A DNA stretch of 64,000 bases from Halobaculum sp. XH14 (lineage in GTDB: Archaea > Halobacteriota > Halobacteria > Halobacteriales > Haloferacaceae), in the NCBI RefSeq assembly GCF_032116555.1, contig NZ_CP134949.1, forward strand, positions 496,001 to 560,000, written 5' to 3'. Position numbers and translations under genes: made by a program. Position 1 is the first letter of the stretch. Every line of letters starts with the position of its first letter. Below the pieces are notes generated by a model. It did no database searches. It had not been told where the DNA came from and was given only the letters and a program-made list of their open reading frames with translations. Positions 51,119 to 63,066 of the stretch are shown piece by piece.

Positions 51119-52264
51119 TCACCCCTCGTAGCCGGCGTAGTCCATGATCTGTCCGAACAGTTCGGTGTCCATCGCCGGCGTGTACACCACCGCCGAGAGC
51201 ATCCCGCCCGGGTACGAGGAGCCGTTTCGGACGTGGTTCACCTTGTGGCAGTGGATGAGGTAGATGCCGGGGTCCGCGTTCGCCTCGAACTCGATGGTGT
51301 ACCGTTCGGCGGGCGCGACGTTCACGACGTCCTCGGTCAGTTGCATCGCCTCGGGGATGGGGCTCCCGTCCTTCTCCACGACCCTGAACCGGTGGTTGTG
51401 GAGGTGCATCGGGTGGCTGTGGAACCCGGCGTTGACCCAGTGGATCCGAACGGTGTCGCCGGGTTCGACGATGACCGGCGACCCCGTCTCGGGGTTGAAC
51501 GACGCGGGTGCGGACTTCCCGTTGATGGTGAACGTGTCCATCCGGCGGTCGGTGAGGTCGTAGCTGACGTCCTCGCCGCCGTACTGGCGGGAGAGCCTGC
51601 TGTCCCACTCCCTGATCGTCATGAAGTACTCCCGGTCGGCGCGCTCGTACCCCTCCGGTTCGACGCGCATCGTCCCGTACATCCCCATCTCCATGTGCAT
51701 CGGCGTCTGGTAGTGGCAGTGGTAGAGGTGGGTCCCGGGCGTGTTCGCGGTGAACTCGTAGGTGTGCGTCTCGCCGGGGCCGACGGTGATCCCCGTCGTC
51801 GTCGGGACGCCGTCGTTCTCCCACGTCTTCTGGATGCCGTGGACGTGGAACGTGTGGGGCATGTCCATCCCCGTGTTGTCCAGCGTGACGGTGAACTCCG
51901 CGCCCTCCTCGACCCGGAGGATCGGACCGGGAACCGAGGGCGTGCCGTCGTCGGCCTGCCAGGCCCAGACGACCGGGAGCGTGATGGGGCCGTTCATCGA
52001 CTCGCCGGGGTGGACGTGGTGGACCGCCTCGACCGTCTTCAGTGTCACCTCGTAGTCCCGTTCGGCCAGGTCGACGACCTCCGGGCGTCCAGTCGTCGGA
52101 AGGTCGCTCGTCGCCGCCCGCCGCCCGTCCGCAGCCACCTCCGAGACCGAGGGCCGTGACGTCGTCACACAGCCCGCGACCGCGGAGAGGCCCGCCGCGC
52201 CGGAGGCCGCGAGGAACCGTCGCCGTCCGATGCCGTCGCCGGGTGCGCCGATCTCGCTCGTCAT
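51119..52264 (-). CDS. Two-domain multicopper oxidase, Tat-exported lipoprotein
   Basis: A 381-residue enzyme. A Tat signal (G-R-R-R-F-L) leads to a lipobox A-V-A-G-C (Cys32). Domain 1 has H-T-F-H-V-H-G (His137-142) and H-L-Y-H-C-H (His182-Cys183-His184) with M-H-M-E-M-G-M near 189-195. Domain 2 has H-S-H-P-M-H-L-H-N-H (282-291) and H-C-H near 338-340 with a later His344. Both domains thus contain a His-Cys-His unit, so two type-1 copper sites are possible. The oxidation substrate (Fe, Cu, Mn or organic) is unknown. Confidence 0.9.
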   Translation of the reverse strand: MTSEIGAPGDGIGRRRFLAASGAAGLSAVAGCVTTSRPSVSEVAADGRRAATSDLPTTGRPEVVDLAERDYEVTLKTVEAVHHVHPGESMNGPITLPVVWAWQADDGTPSVPGPILRVEEGAEFTVTLDNTGMDMPHTFHVHGIQKTWENDGVPTTTGITVGPGETHTYEFTANTPGTHLYHCHYQTPMHMEMGMYGTMRVEPEGYERADREYFMTIREWDSRLSRQYGGEDVSYDLTDRRMDTFTINGKSAPASFNPETGSPVIVEPGDTVRIHWVNAGFHSHPMHLHNHRFRVVEKDGSPIPEAMQLTEDVVNVAPAERYTIEFEANADPGIYLIHCHKVNHVRNGSSYPGGMLSAVVYTPAMDTELFGQIMDYAGYEG

Positions 52265-52307
52265 ACATGTCGACGTGGGGCCGCGGACGCCAAATGAACA
52301 CCAGACG

Positions 52308-52319
52308 GTTCCCGGGAAC
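52308..52319. promoter_or_regulatory. Perfect 12-bp palindrome upstream of the multicopper oxidase gene
   Basis: GTTCCCGGGAAC lies 44-55 bases before the ATG at 52264, just upstream of where its TATA should be (near 52290). The position fits an activator or repressor site. It differs from the iron boxes nearby. Confidence 0.4.
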
Positions 52320-52445
52320 TGGGAAACGGCATTGAGAGGGAATCTACCTTGCGAAAATCGGCCTTTTCTCCGAATTGGTCCGAGTCCTCTGCCATGATGC
52401 CCCCGAGGACGGACACGTTCGGAACGGATGCGGCGGTCCGAATGA

Positions 52446-52459
52446 TTCGGCCGACCTAA
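52446..52459 (+). promoter_or_regulatory. DtxR/Idr-like iron box of SBP paralogue 2, distal
   Basis: TTCGG-CCGA-CCTAA matches TTAGG-N4-CCTAA with one mismatch; it lies just upstream of the TATA-like GTTAAC at 52469-52474. Confidence 0.55.
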
Positions 52460-52479
52460 ATCGGAGGCGTTAACAGTTA

Positions 52480-52493
52480 TTAGGTGGGCCTAA
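52480..52493 (+). promoter_or_regulatory. DtxR/Idr-like iron box of SBP paralogue 2, proximal
   Basis: TTAGG-TGGG-CCTAA is an exact match to the palindrome. It lies between the TATA-like element and the ATG at 52499, 34 bases (centre to centre) from the distal box. Occupation would block transcription start. Confidence 0.7.
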
Positions 52494-52498
52494 ATCAC

Positions 52499-53764
52499 AT
52501 GGCGAACGACGAAACTGAACACGGGGAACCGACGCGGCGCGACTGCGTGAAGTACGGCGGCGCGGTCGTGGGTGGCGGACTGCTCGCGGGCTGTTCGAGC
52601 CAGCCCGGGTCCGGTTCGACGCCGACCCGGACGGACGCAGCGGGCGCGTCGACCGCCACGGAAACGGACACGGAACCGGTCAGTTCGGAGGACGGGAGCT
52701 ACTCGGTGACGATGTCGCCGGTGGGCGAAGTCGAGTTCGACCAGGTTCCGACGAGTCTGCTGACGTACTATCCGATCTCGGCCGGGACCGCGGTCGCGCT
52801 CGGGCACGGCGATTCGATAACCGCCATCGGCTACGACAAGGAGCTGTTCGGAAACACCGTCGATTATTACTACGACAGTCTCGACGGCGTTGCCTTCCAA
52901 TGGGAGGACCTTGGTCGGGTCACACGAAGCGGCAGCCCCGGTTCGCTCGACAGGGAGCTGTTTTACGAACTGGACAGCGACGTGCACTTTCTCGATCCGG
53001 CGCTCCTCCGGAGTAGTTCGTTCGGCTGGAGTCAGCGGGAGGTCGAGTCGATCGCGTCGGACGTCGGCCCGTGGTTCGGGAACTACTACAGCCGAACGAA
53101 CGGCCAGCCGCCGGAGGCGTATCGCGAGCAGTACGAGTACTACTCCCTCTGGGAGTACATCGGCAACATCGCGGCAGTGCTCCGTGAGGAAGAGCGGTAT
53201 CGGGCGCTGAAGGGGCTCCGTGACAACGTGGTCGATCGGATTCGGGCGGACCTCCCGCCCGAATCCGAACGGCCGTCGCTCGCGGTCGTCGCGTACACCG
53301 GCGGGACGTTCTGGCCGTACGACTTCACGCAGGACGGCTACCTCTGGGAGCACGTCCGCCCGTTCGGCGTGAAGAACGCGCTCTCGGAAACTGCAGGTGG
53401 GCCCGGTGACGACGGGTCCTACGATTACGAGGGGCTGATCGAAGCCCAGCCGGACGTCGTCGTGCGCTACTGGGGGACGGCGCTGGGGGAGTCGTTCATC
53501 GAAAACAGATCGACGGTCCTGAACGACCCCCTCGCGGAGGAGGTGCCGGCGTTCCGGAACGGGCGCTACCACGCGTCAGGACACGGCATGCAGGGGCCGG
53601 TCATGAACCTCTTCCAGCTGGAGATGACCGCCAAGCAGCTGTTCCCCGAGCGGTTCGGCGAGTGGCCGGGGTTCGGTGCCGGGGAGTCCTATCCGGATAT
53701 CCCCGCCGAGGAACAGTTGTTCGACCGCGAGGCCGTCGCGGACATCATCACCGGCGACGGATAG
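52499..53764 (+). CDS. ABC transporter substrate-binding lipoprotein, iron/siderophore type (paralogue 2)
   Basis: A 421-residue Tat lipoprotein with T-R-R-D-C-V-K-Y-G-G, lipobox L-A-G-C (Cys32) and a Thr-rich spacer. The binding domain has E-Y-Y-S-L-W-E-Y-I-G, W-F-G-N-Y-Y and N-L-F-Q-L-E-M-T-A-K-Q-L-F. It resembles the gene at 48748 over its whole length, including the end L-F-D-R-E-A-V-A-D. A G-Y-D-K-E-L-F region takes the place of the H-A-P-G-Y region of the paralogue, so ligands may differ. The start is ATG at 52499 because the iron boxes and TATA sit just before it. Confidence 0.88.
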   Translation: MANDETEHGEPTRRDCVKYGGAVVGGGLLAGCSSQPGSGSTPTRTDAAGASTATETDTEPVSSEDGSYSVTMSPVGEVEFDQVPTSLLTYYPISAGTAVALGHGDSITAIGYDKELFGNTVDYYYDSLDGVAFQWEDLGRVTRSGSPGSLDRELFYELDSDVHFLDPALLRSSSFGWSQREVESIASDVGPWFGNYYSRTNGQPPEAYREQYEYYSLWEYIGNIAAVLREEERYRALKGLRDNVVDRIRADLPPESERPSLAVVAYTGGTFWPYDFTQDGYLWEHVRPFGVKNALSETAGGPGDDGSYDYEGLIEAQPDVVVRYWGTALGESFIENRSTVLNDPLAEEVPAFRNGRYHASGHGMQGPVMNLFQLEMTAKQLFPERFGEWPGFGAGESYPDIPAEEQLFDREAVADIITGDG

Positions 53765-53914
53765 CTGGACGGAACAGCGCTTGCGCGAGCGTTCCACGCT
53801 CTGCTCAGTTCACGAGTTCGGGGCCCGATTCGAATGGACGCCTCTGTACGCTCCGCCAACACTGTGGGCAGGAGTATCCGATTTCCTATTGCAGCATAGG
53901 ATTTACAGGTTGGA

Positions 53915-53920
53915 CTTATG
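53915..53920 (+). promoter_or_regulatory. TATA-like element of the methyltransferase gene
   Basis: CTTATG lies about 26 bases before an ATG at 53944 and 53-58 bases before the methyltransferase ATG, so transcription should begin near 53943 and leave a leader of about 30 bases. Confidence 0.5.
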
Positions 53921-53943
53921 CGTCGTCCGGTCGTATCCCTCGC

Positions 53944-53972
53944 ATGACCGAATCCGGCACGGAGGACCGCTA

Positions 53973-53973
<1 letters not shown>
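53944..53973 (+). other. Candidate leaderless 9-codon upstream ORF
   Basis: ATG at 53944 opens M-T-E-S-G-T-E-D-R, whose TAA overlaps the methyltransferase ATG by one base (TAATG). The predicted transcript start falls next to this ATG. A GGAGG run at 53961-53965 also gives a normal Shine-Dalgarno for the downstream gene, so translation of the small ORF is uncertain. Confidence 0.35.
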
Positions 53974-55091
<1,118 letters not shown>

Positions 55092-55159
55092 CCGGGAATC
55101 GGAACCCCCGTTCGGCCGGGTTTGACAAGACTTAGGGCCGAGGACGGGTAGCTTCGGCC

Positions 55160-56956
55160 ATGAGTTCGGTTCCCGAGCGGTCCGAAATCGACGAGGAGTA
55201 CACGTGGAGCATCGGCTCCATCTACGCCTCCGACGACGAGTGGGAGGCGGCCTACCAGGCGGCCGAGGAGTCGGTCGAGGACGTGGCGGCCTACGAGGGT
55301 CGGGCGACCGAGAGAGCGGCGACGCTCCGCGAACTGCTCGAGACGTACGAGTCCGTGATGCGCGAGGTGTCGAAGGTGGTCCAGTACGCGAACCTCCGGT
55401 CGAACGAGGACACGCGCGACCAGGAGTATCAGGCGATGGCCGCGAAGGCGTCCTCGCTCTCCTCCGAGGCGTCGAGCGCGGCCAGCTTCATCGAGCCGGA
55501 ACTGCAGGAGCTCTCCCGGGACGACATCGCCGAGTTCGTCGACGAGGAGCCGGCGCTCGCCGAGTACGAGCACTACTTCGACGACGTGTTGCGGACGAAG
55601 CCGCACACGCGCTCGGCCGAGGTCGAGGAGCTGCTTGCGGAGCTCTCGGAGGTCACAGACGCTCCGGGCGAGACGTACTCGATGCTCACGAACGCGGACA
55701 TGACGTTCCCGACCGTCGAAGGGCCCGACGGCGACGAGATCGAGATCTCGCAGGGCAACTTCACCACGCTCCTCCAGAAGCCCGACAGGGAGTTCCGCCA
55801 GCGCGTCCACGAGTCGTTCTTCGAGGAGTGGGCGACCGTGCGCAACGCCGTCGGCACGACGCTCTCGAAGTCGGTAAAGACGGACGTGAAGATGGCCGAG
55901 GCGCGCGACTACGAGACCGCCCGCGCGGCGGCGCTCGACGGCACGAACGTGCCGGTCGAGGTGTACGACACGCTCGTCGACACCGTCCGTGACAACCTCG
56001 ACTCGCTCCAGCGCCACGCCGACCTGAAGCGCCGCGCGCTCGACGTCGACGACCTGGAGATGTGGGACCTCTACATGTCCCTGACGGGCGACGAGGGGCC
56101 GGAAATCCCGTACGAGCGGGCGAAGGAACTCGTCGTCGAGGCGGTCGAACCGCTCGGCGAGCCGTACCAGGAGCGGATGGCCGAGGGGCTCGAGTCGCGC
56201 TGGGTCGACGTGTACGAGAATCGGGGGAAGCGCTCCGGGGCGTACTCGGCCGGAACCTACGACACCCAGCCGTACATTTTGATGAACTACCAGGACGACG
56301 TCTCCTCGATGTTCACGCTGGCCCACGAACTGGGTCACTCGATGCACTCGGAGCTCGCCAAGGAGGCCCAGCCGTGGCAGTACGCGAGCTACGAGATCTT
56401 CGTCGCGGAGGTCGCCTCCACCGTGAACGAGACGCTGCTCACGGAGCACCTGCTGGAGAACGCCGAGAGCGAGGAGCTGCGTGCCCACGCGCTCGACCAG
56501 TACCTCGAACGGTTCCGCTCGACGCTGTTCCGCCAGACGATGTTCGCGGCGTTCGAGCAGGCGATCCACGAGCACGCCGAGGCCGGGCAGCCGCTCACGC
56601 CCGACGTCCTCGACGAGCTGTACGGCGACCTGAAGGGCGAGTTCTACGCGAACGCGGTCGTCGACGAGCACATCCCCCGCGAGTGGATGCGCATCCCGCA
56701 CTTCTACTACAACTTCTACGTCTACCAGTACTCGACGGGCATCTCGGCGGCGGCGGCCATCGTCGACCGCATCCGCGAGGAGGGCGACCCGACGGCCGCC
56801 GAGTACCGCGCCGCGCTCGAAGCCGGCGGCGCCGAGTACCCCATCGACGTGCTCGAGATGGCGGGCATCGACATGACCTCGCCCGAGCCGGTCGAGTCGG
56901 CCATCGGCGTCTACGACGAGTTCCTCGGGCGGGCCGAGGAGCTGCTCGATCTGTAG
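55160..56956 (+). CDS. pepF: Oligoendopeptidase F (M3B)
   Basis: A 598-residue zinc peptidase that cuts oligopeptides in the cytoplasm. The zinc motif H-E-L-G-H is at 389-393, followed by the third-ligand region E-I-F-V-A-E-V-A-S-T-V-N-E-T. F-R-Q-T-M-F-A-A-F-E-Q and Y-Y-N-F-Y-V-Y-Q-Y near the end are also conserved. Full length for the family; ATG at 55160. Confidence 0.95.
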   Translation: MSSVPERSEIDEEYTWSIGSIYASDDEWEAAYQAAEESVEDVAAYEGRATERAATLRELLETYESVMREVSKVVQYANLRSNEDTRDQEYQAMAAKASSLSSEASSAASFIEPELQELSRDDIAEFVDEEPALAEYEHYFDDVLRTKPHTRSAEVEELLAELSEVTDAPGETYSMLTNADMTFPTVEGPDGDEIEISQGNFTTLLQKPDREFRQRVHESFFEEWATVRNAVGTTLSKSVKTDVKMAEARDYETARAAALDGTNVPVEVYDTLVDTVRDNLDSLQRHADLKRRALDVDDLEMWDLYMSLTGDEGPEIPYERAKELVVEAVEPLGEPYQERMAEGLESRWVDVYENRGKRSGAYSAGTYDTQPYILMNYQDDVSSMFTLAHELGHSMHSELAKEAQPWQYASYEIFVAEVASTVNETLLTEHLLENAESEELRAHALDQYLERFRSTLFRQTMFAAFEQAIHEHAEAGQPLTPDVLDELYGDLKGEFYANAVVDEHIPREWMRIPHFYYNFYVYQYSTGISAAAAIVDRIREEGDPTAAEYRAALEAGGAEYPIDVLEMAGIDMTSPEPVESAIGVYDEFLGRAEELLDL

Positions 56957-57080
56957 GAACCGGGACGGCGCGGCCCGGACTCGACCACCGTCAGGATTCG
57001 TTATCGGGCCGGATTCGACCACTGCCCGGGTTCGCCACCGGTGGGATTCGCCCCCCGCGACGGGGTCGACTCCGTGTGGT

Positions 57081-57095
57081 GTGTGAACGTCACAC
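57081..57095. promoter_or_regulatory. Palindrome upstream of sppA
   Basis: GTGTGA-ACG-TCACAC is a perfect inverted repeat, 62-76 bases before the sppA ATG. AT-rich ATATTATC and GAATTAAGG follow at about 57099 and 57122, of which the latter is the likelier TATA. The palindrome sits at a position typical of activator or repressor sites. Confidence 0.45.
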
Positions 57096-57156
57096 GAGAT
57101 ATTATCGCGCGTCTTCCGGGTGAATTAAGGGACGACTCCCTGACGATTCGGACGCA

Positions 57157-58020
57157 ATGTTCGACAACTCGGGCCCGTCGAGCAGGACCGCGATCCTGCT
57201 CGTCGTGGCCGCTGCCCTCCTCACGAGCGCCGCGCTCGCGCCGATGGCCTACGAGGCCAGCGGTGGGCCGGAGGGATCTGTCATGGTCGTCTCCATCGGC
57301 AGTTCCATCTCCGCCTCGTCGGTCGACGAGGCCGTCGCCCACCTGCGTGACGCGCGGACGAACGACTCGGTGGAGGCAGTCGTCCTGAAGGTGGACAGCC
57401 CGGGCGGGTCGGCCGCCCAGAGTGAACGACTGTACATGGCCGTCGAGCGCACGGCCGCACGAATGCCCGTCGTCTCCAGCGTCCAGGGGATGGCCGCTTC
57501 CGGCGGGTACTACGCCGTCGCGCCCACCGACCGCATCTACAGCCTCCCCGCCGCCGAGGTCGGCTCGGTCGGCGTGATCGCCACGGCCCCCGCCGACACC
57601 CCCTCGAGTTACATCAAGAGCGGTCCGGACAAGTCGGCCGGGCGTGCCGACCAGACCCGCCGCGAGGTCGAGGAGCTCCAGGCGGCGTTCGTCGGGAGCG
57701 TCATGAAGCACCGCGAACTGAATATGACGCGCACCGAACTCGAGCACGCGAAGACGTACATCGGGATGCGCGCCGTGGAGAACGGCCTCGTCGACGAGAT
57801 CGGCACGACCGCCGACGCCGTCGACTACGCCGCGAGCGAGGCCGGTCTCGACAGCTACGACGTCGTCCGCCGCGACGCGACCCCGAGCACGGGGCTCCTC
57901 TTGCTCCAGGAGAACGCCAACGGGACGGTCGTCCTCTCGGCCGACACCGACTCCCCGTACCGCTACTACATGACGGTCGGCGAACCCGCCGACGAGGTGG
58001 TGATCTACGATGCCAGCTAA
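57157..58020 (+). CDS. sppA: Signal peptide peptidase SppA (S49)
   Basis: A 287-residue membrane serine protease with an N-terminal TM anchor (about 12-30). The nucleophile Ser115 is in G-M-A-A-S-G-G-Y-Y, and the Lys of the dyad is probably Lys159 in S-G-P-D-K-S-A-G. V-D-S-P-G-G-S-A near 79-86 is the substrate strand. The protein digests signal peptides left in the membrane. It overlaps the DUF4350 gene by 11 bases. Confidence 0.9.
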   Translation: MFDNSGPSSRTAILLVVAAALLTSAALAPMAYEASGGPEGSVMVVSIGSSISASSVDEAVAHLRDARTNDSVEAVVLKVDSPGGSAAQSERLYMAVERTAARMPVVSSVQGMAASGGYYAVAPTDRIYSLPAAEVGSVGVIATAPADTPSSYIKSGPDKSAGRADQTRREVEELQAAFVGSVMKHRELNMTRTELEHAKTYIGMRAVENGLVDEIGTTADAVDYAASEAGLDSYDVVRRDATPSTGLLLLQENANGTVVLSADTDSPYRYYMTVGEPADEVVIYDAS

Positions 58021-58981
58021 CCCCGCACGACTCGTCGGGACGTTCCTGCTCGTCGTCGTCGTCGTCGTCGGCGGCGCGGCGGCCGTCCCGCTCGTGTCGA
58101 CCCAGCAGACCCCCGACCCGGCACAGCTCGACAACCCGCAGTTCCAGCCCGACGAGTCCCTGATCGAGGACGCGGCCGAGGAGGGAACCGTCGAGATGGA
58201 GTCTGACGCCGAGCCGAAGACGGTGCTCGTCGACGCGGGGCACGGAGCCGCACCGTCGGCATCCGAGCTCGATCCGCTCGCCTCGGCGCTCGTCGCCAAC
58301 GGCCACACGGTCGAGTTCTACGACCCGCAGGCCGAGCCGCGCGTCACGCTGAACGAGTCGCTGCGCGGCGCCGACGCGTTCCTCACCGTCGCGCCGTCGG
58401 CCCGCTACAGCGACGCCGAACTCGCCGGAATCGCGGCGTTCACCGACGCCGGCGGCCGGCTCGCGGTGCTGTCCGACCCCGCAGGCGGCTCCTCGGCCTC
58501 CAGCGTCCTGGGCGGGCTGCTCGGCGTCTCGGCCGGCGCGTCCGGCCCCGCGACCACGGGGCTCTCCTCGCAGTACGGCATGGAGTTCCAGTCCGGGTCA
58601 CTCTACGAGATGGACTCCGAGCGCAACTACGCGGCCGTCTCGGCCACCGGTGCCGACGGCTCGCTGGGCGCGGGCGTCGAGAACGCCGTCCTGCGCGACG
58701 CCGCGCCGGTCGTCACGAGCGACTCGGCCACGGTTGCGCTGACCAGTACCGAGGGAACCACCCGTTCGACCACGCGCCGCGAGGGCAGCTACGCCGTCGC
58801 GGCACAGCAGGGGAACGCCGTGATCATCGGCGACACGGACTTCATGACCCCCGACGACGCCTACCGCGGGGACAACGAGGTCCTGATCGGCAACCTCGCT
58901 GACTTCCTGGTTTCGGGCGAGAAGTCGCCCGAGGACGCACCGACGACGTCCTCGCCGGGCGGCCCCGCGGGCGGGGTCTGA
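58010..58981 (+). CDS. DUF4350-domain membrane protein
   Basis: A 323-residue protein whose ATG overlaps the end of sppA. An N-terminal TM helix (about 8-26, with a run of Val) is followed by a soluble domain with V-L-V-D-A-G-H-G, V-E-F-Y-D-P-Q, A-D-A-F-L-T-V-A-P, G-G-R-L-A-V-L-S-D-P and I-I-G-D-T-D-F-M-T, as in DUF4350 proteins. It ends in a Pro/Gly-rich tail. Function unknown; the coupling to sppA suggests a membrane-linked role. Confidence 0.85.
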   Translation: MPANPARLVGTFLLVVVVVVGGAAAVPLVSTQQTPDPAQLDNPQFQPDESLIEDAAEEGTVEMESDAEPKTVLVDAGHGAAPSASELDPLASALVANGHTVEFYDPQAEPRVTLNESLRGADAFLTVAPSARYSDAELAGIAAFTDAGGRLAVLSDPAGGSSASSVLGGLLGVSAGASGPATTGLSSQYGMEFQSGSLYEMDSERNYAAVSATGADGSLGAGVENAVLRDAAPVVTSDSATVALTSTEGTTRSTTRREGSYAVAAQQGNAVIIGDTDFMTPDDAYRGDNEVLIGNLADFLVSGEKSPEDAPTTSSPGGPAGGV

Positions 58982-59079
58982 GCCGGTCAACGCCCGATCC
59001 GTTCATTTTTCGACCGTCGAGTGCCGATCCCGTCGGTTCGCCAACCCGCCGAGGCGAACGCTCCCGCGACCCAAAGCCA

Positions 59080-59087
59080 CATTAATG
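59080..59087 (+). promoter_or_regulatory. TATA box of pan
   Basis: CATTAATG lies 25-32 bases before the ATG at 59112. It overlaps a possible earlier ATG at 59085, so the later start is favoured. Confidence 0.65.
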
Positions 59088-59111
59088 CCGCAGTCGAAAA
59101 CCCGGGCAAGA

Positions 59112-60344
59112 ATGTCTCGGAGCCCGTCCCTTCCAGACCGCCCTCGCCTCGATCTCGATCCGGACATGAGCGAGGCCGAACGGCTGGAGGCCCTGCGCCA
59201 GCACTTCGAGCGGCTCGTGCAGGTGAACGACGAACTGGACGACCGCCTCGAACGGGCGGAGTCCCGCGGCGGCGACCTCCAGGGCGAGGTCGACGAACTG
59301 AAGCGGCGAAACGAGGCGCTGAAGACGTCGTCGCTGTACGTCGCCACCGTCGAGGAGATCACCGACGACGGCGCGGTCATCAAGCAGCACGGCAACAACC
59401 AGGAGGTGCTGACCGAGGTGTCCTCGCGGCTGGCCGACGACCTGGAGGCCGGCGACCGTGTCGCGATCAACGACTCGTTCAGCGTCCAGACGGTGCTGGA
59501 CGACGAGACCGACGCGCGGGCCCAGGCGATGGAGGTCGACGCCTCGCCGGCGGTCGACTACGCCGACATCGGCGGCATCGACGACCAGGTGCGCGAGGTG
59601 CGCGAGGCCGTCGAGGCCCCGCTGGTGAACGCCGAACAGTTCGAGTCGGTCGGCGTCGAACCGCCGAGCGGCGTCCTGCTCCACGGGCCGCCAGGCACCG
59701 GGAAGACGATGCTGGCGAAGGCGGTCGCGAACGAGACGGACGCGACGTTCATCAAGATGGCCGGCTCCGAACTCGTCCGGAAGTTCATCGGCGAGGGCGC
59801 GCGGCTGGTCCGGGACCTGTTCGACCTGGCCTCGGAGCGCGAACCGGCGGTCATCTTCATCGACGAGATCGACGCCGTCGCCGCGAAGCGGACGGACTCG
59901 AAGACGTCGGGCGACGCGGAGGTCCAGCGGACGATGATGCAGTTGCTCTCGGAGATGGACGGCTTCGACGAGCGCGGCGAGATTCGCATCATCGCCGCCA
60001 CCAACCGCTTCGACATGCTGGACGAGGCGATCCTCCGGCCCGGCCGATTCGATCGGCTCATCGAGGTGCCAAAGCCCGAGATCGAGGGCCGTGAGCGCGT
60101 CCTCGACATCCACACCGACGACATGAGCGTCGCCGCCGACGTCGACTTCCACGGTCTCGCCGGCGATCTGGAGGGCTACTCCGGCGCGGACATCGCCGCG
60201 CTGTGCACCGAGGCGGGGATGTTCGCCATCCGCGACGACCGGACGACGGTGACCCACGGGGACTTCGAGTCCGCCCGCGAGAAGGTGGAGGCCGACGACG
60301 AGGGGGCGGTGACGAGCGACGGGTTCGGCGCGTACCAGTACTGA
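59112..60344 (+). CDS. pan: Proteasome-activating nucleotidase (AAA ATPase)
   Basis: A 410-residue unfoldase that feeds the 20S proteasome. Residues about 15-80 form the N-terminal coiled coil, followed by the OB domain and the AAA core. Walker A G-P-P-G-T-G-K-T is at 192-199, Walker B is V-I-F-I-D-E-I-D, and the sensor and arginine finger follow in R-P-G-R-F-D-R. The C-terminus Y-Q-Y is the HbYX motif that opens the 20S gate. Haloarchaea have two PAN genes; I cannot say which this is. Confidence 0.95.
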   Translation: MSRSPSLPDRPRLDLDPDMSEAERLEALRQHFERLVQVNDELDDRLERAESRGGDLQGEVDELKRRNEALKTSSLYVATVEEITDDGAVIKQHGNNQEVLTEVSSRLADDLEAGDRVAINDSFSVQTVLDDETDARAQAMEVDASPAVDYADIGGIDDQVREVREAVEAPLVNAEQFESVGVEPPSGVLLHGPPGTGKTMLAKAVANETDATFIKMAGSELVRKFIGEGARLVRDLFDLASEREPAVIFIDEIDAVAAKRTDSKTSGDAEVQRTMMQLLSEMDGFDERGEIRIIAATNRFDMLDEAILRPGRFDRLIEVPKPEIEGRERVLDIHTDDMSVAADVDFHGLAGDLEGYSGADIAALCTEAGMFAIRDDRTTVTHGDFESAREKVEADDEGAVTSDGFGAYQY

Positions 60345-60736
60345 ACGCAGGGTTGCGGCTCCCCACCGACGGGTCCCGTCGGTCGCGGGCGGCTTCCGCG
60401 GACCGGGACGCCGTCCGCGTTCGAACTCCATCCGCCGATCAGCCGCGTTCGAACTCCGTCCGGCGATGCTCGCTGCAGTTCCGGAAGCGGAACCCGTGCT
60501 TTTGCTCGGCGGCCCTTCGAACCGCATCTCGGCCGTCGTCCGCCGCGGTTCGAGCGCGACGGGTGGGTACATCCCCGAGAGCGGAACGAACGGCGGGTGT
60601 CATCGCCGTCGCAGCGACGACGTTCACGGCGCGCTCGATCAGGAACTCGTCGCTGACGGTGCGGGACGGGCGTGCAGCCGACCGGCGAGGGGGCCCGTTC
60701 GCCCACGAAACTTGATTAATGGGAAAGATTGCTTGG

Positions 60737-60758
60737 GGTGTAGCGAATAGTTCACACC
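60737..60758. promoter_or_regulatory. Inverted repeat upstream of the katG TATA
   Basis: GGTGT at 60737-60741 and ACACC at 60754-60758 enclose a 12-base spacer, ending about 12 bases before the TATA. Such a site could bind a redox-responsive regulator. Confidence 0.4.
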
Positions 60759-60765
60759 GGATTAG

Positions 60766-62940
<2,175 letters not shown>

Positions 62941-63066
62941 GCTGAGCCGAGGGCGGCGTGGTCGGCCGGGCGACCCGTTTTTCACCGACGAACGTCAGGC
63001 CGCTCGATCCCTTCGGCCGCTCGGTCGTGTCGACCGCTCGATCGCTCCTGTCCGTCCCCCGATTCC

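Noticed and set aside
59085-59111. Earlier ATG of pan at 59085
   Set aside because: It overlaps the TATA box, so it cannot be part of the leaderless transcript.
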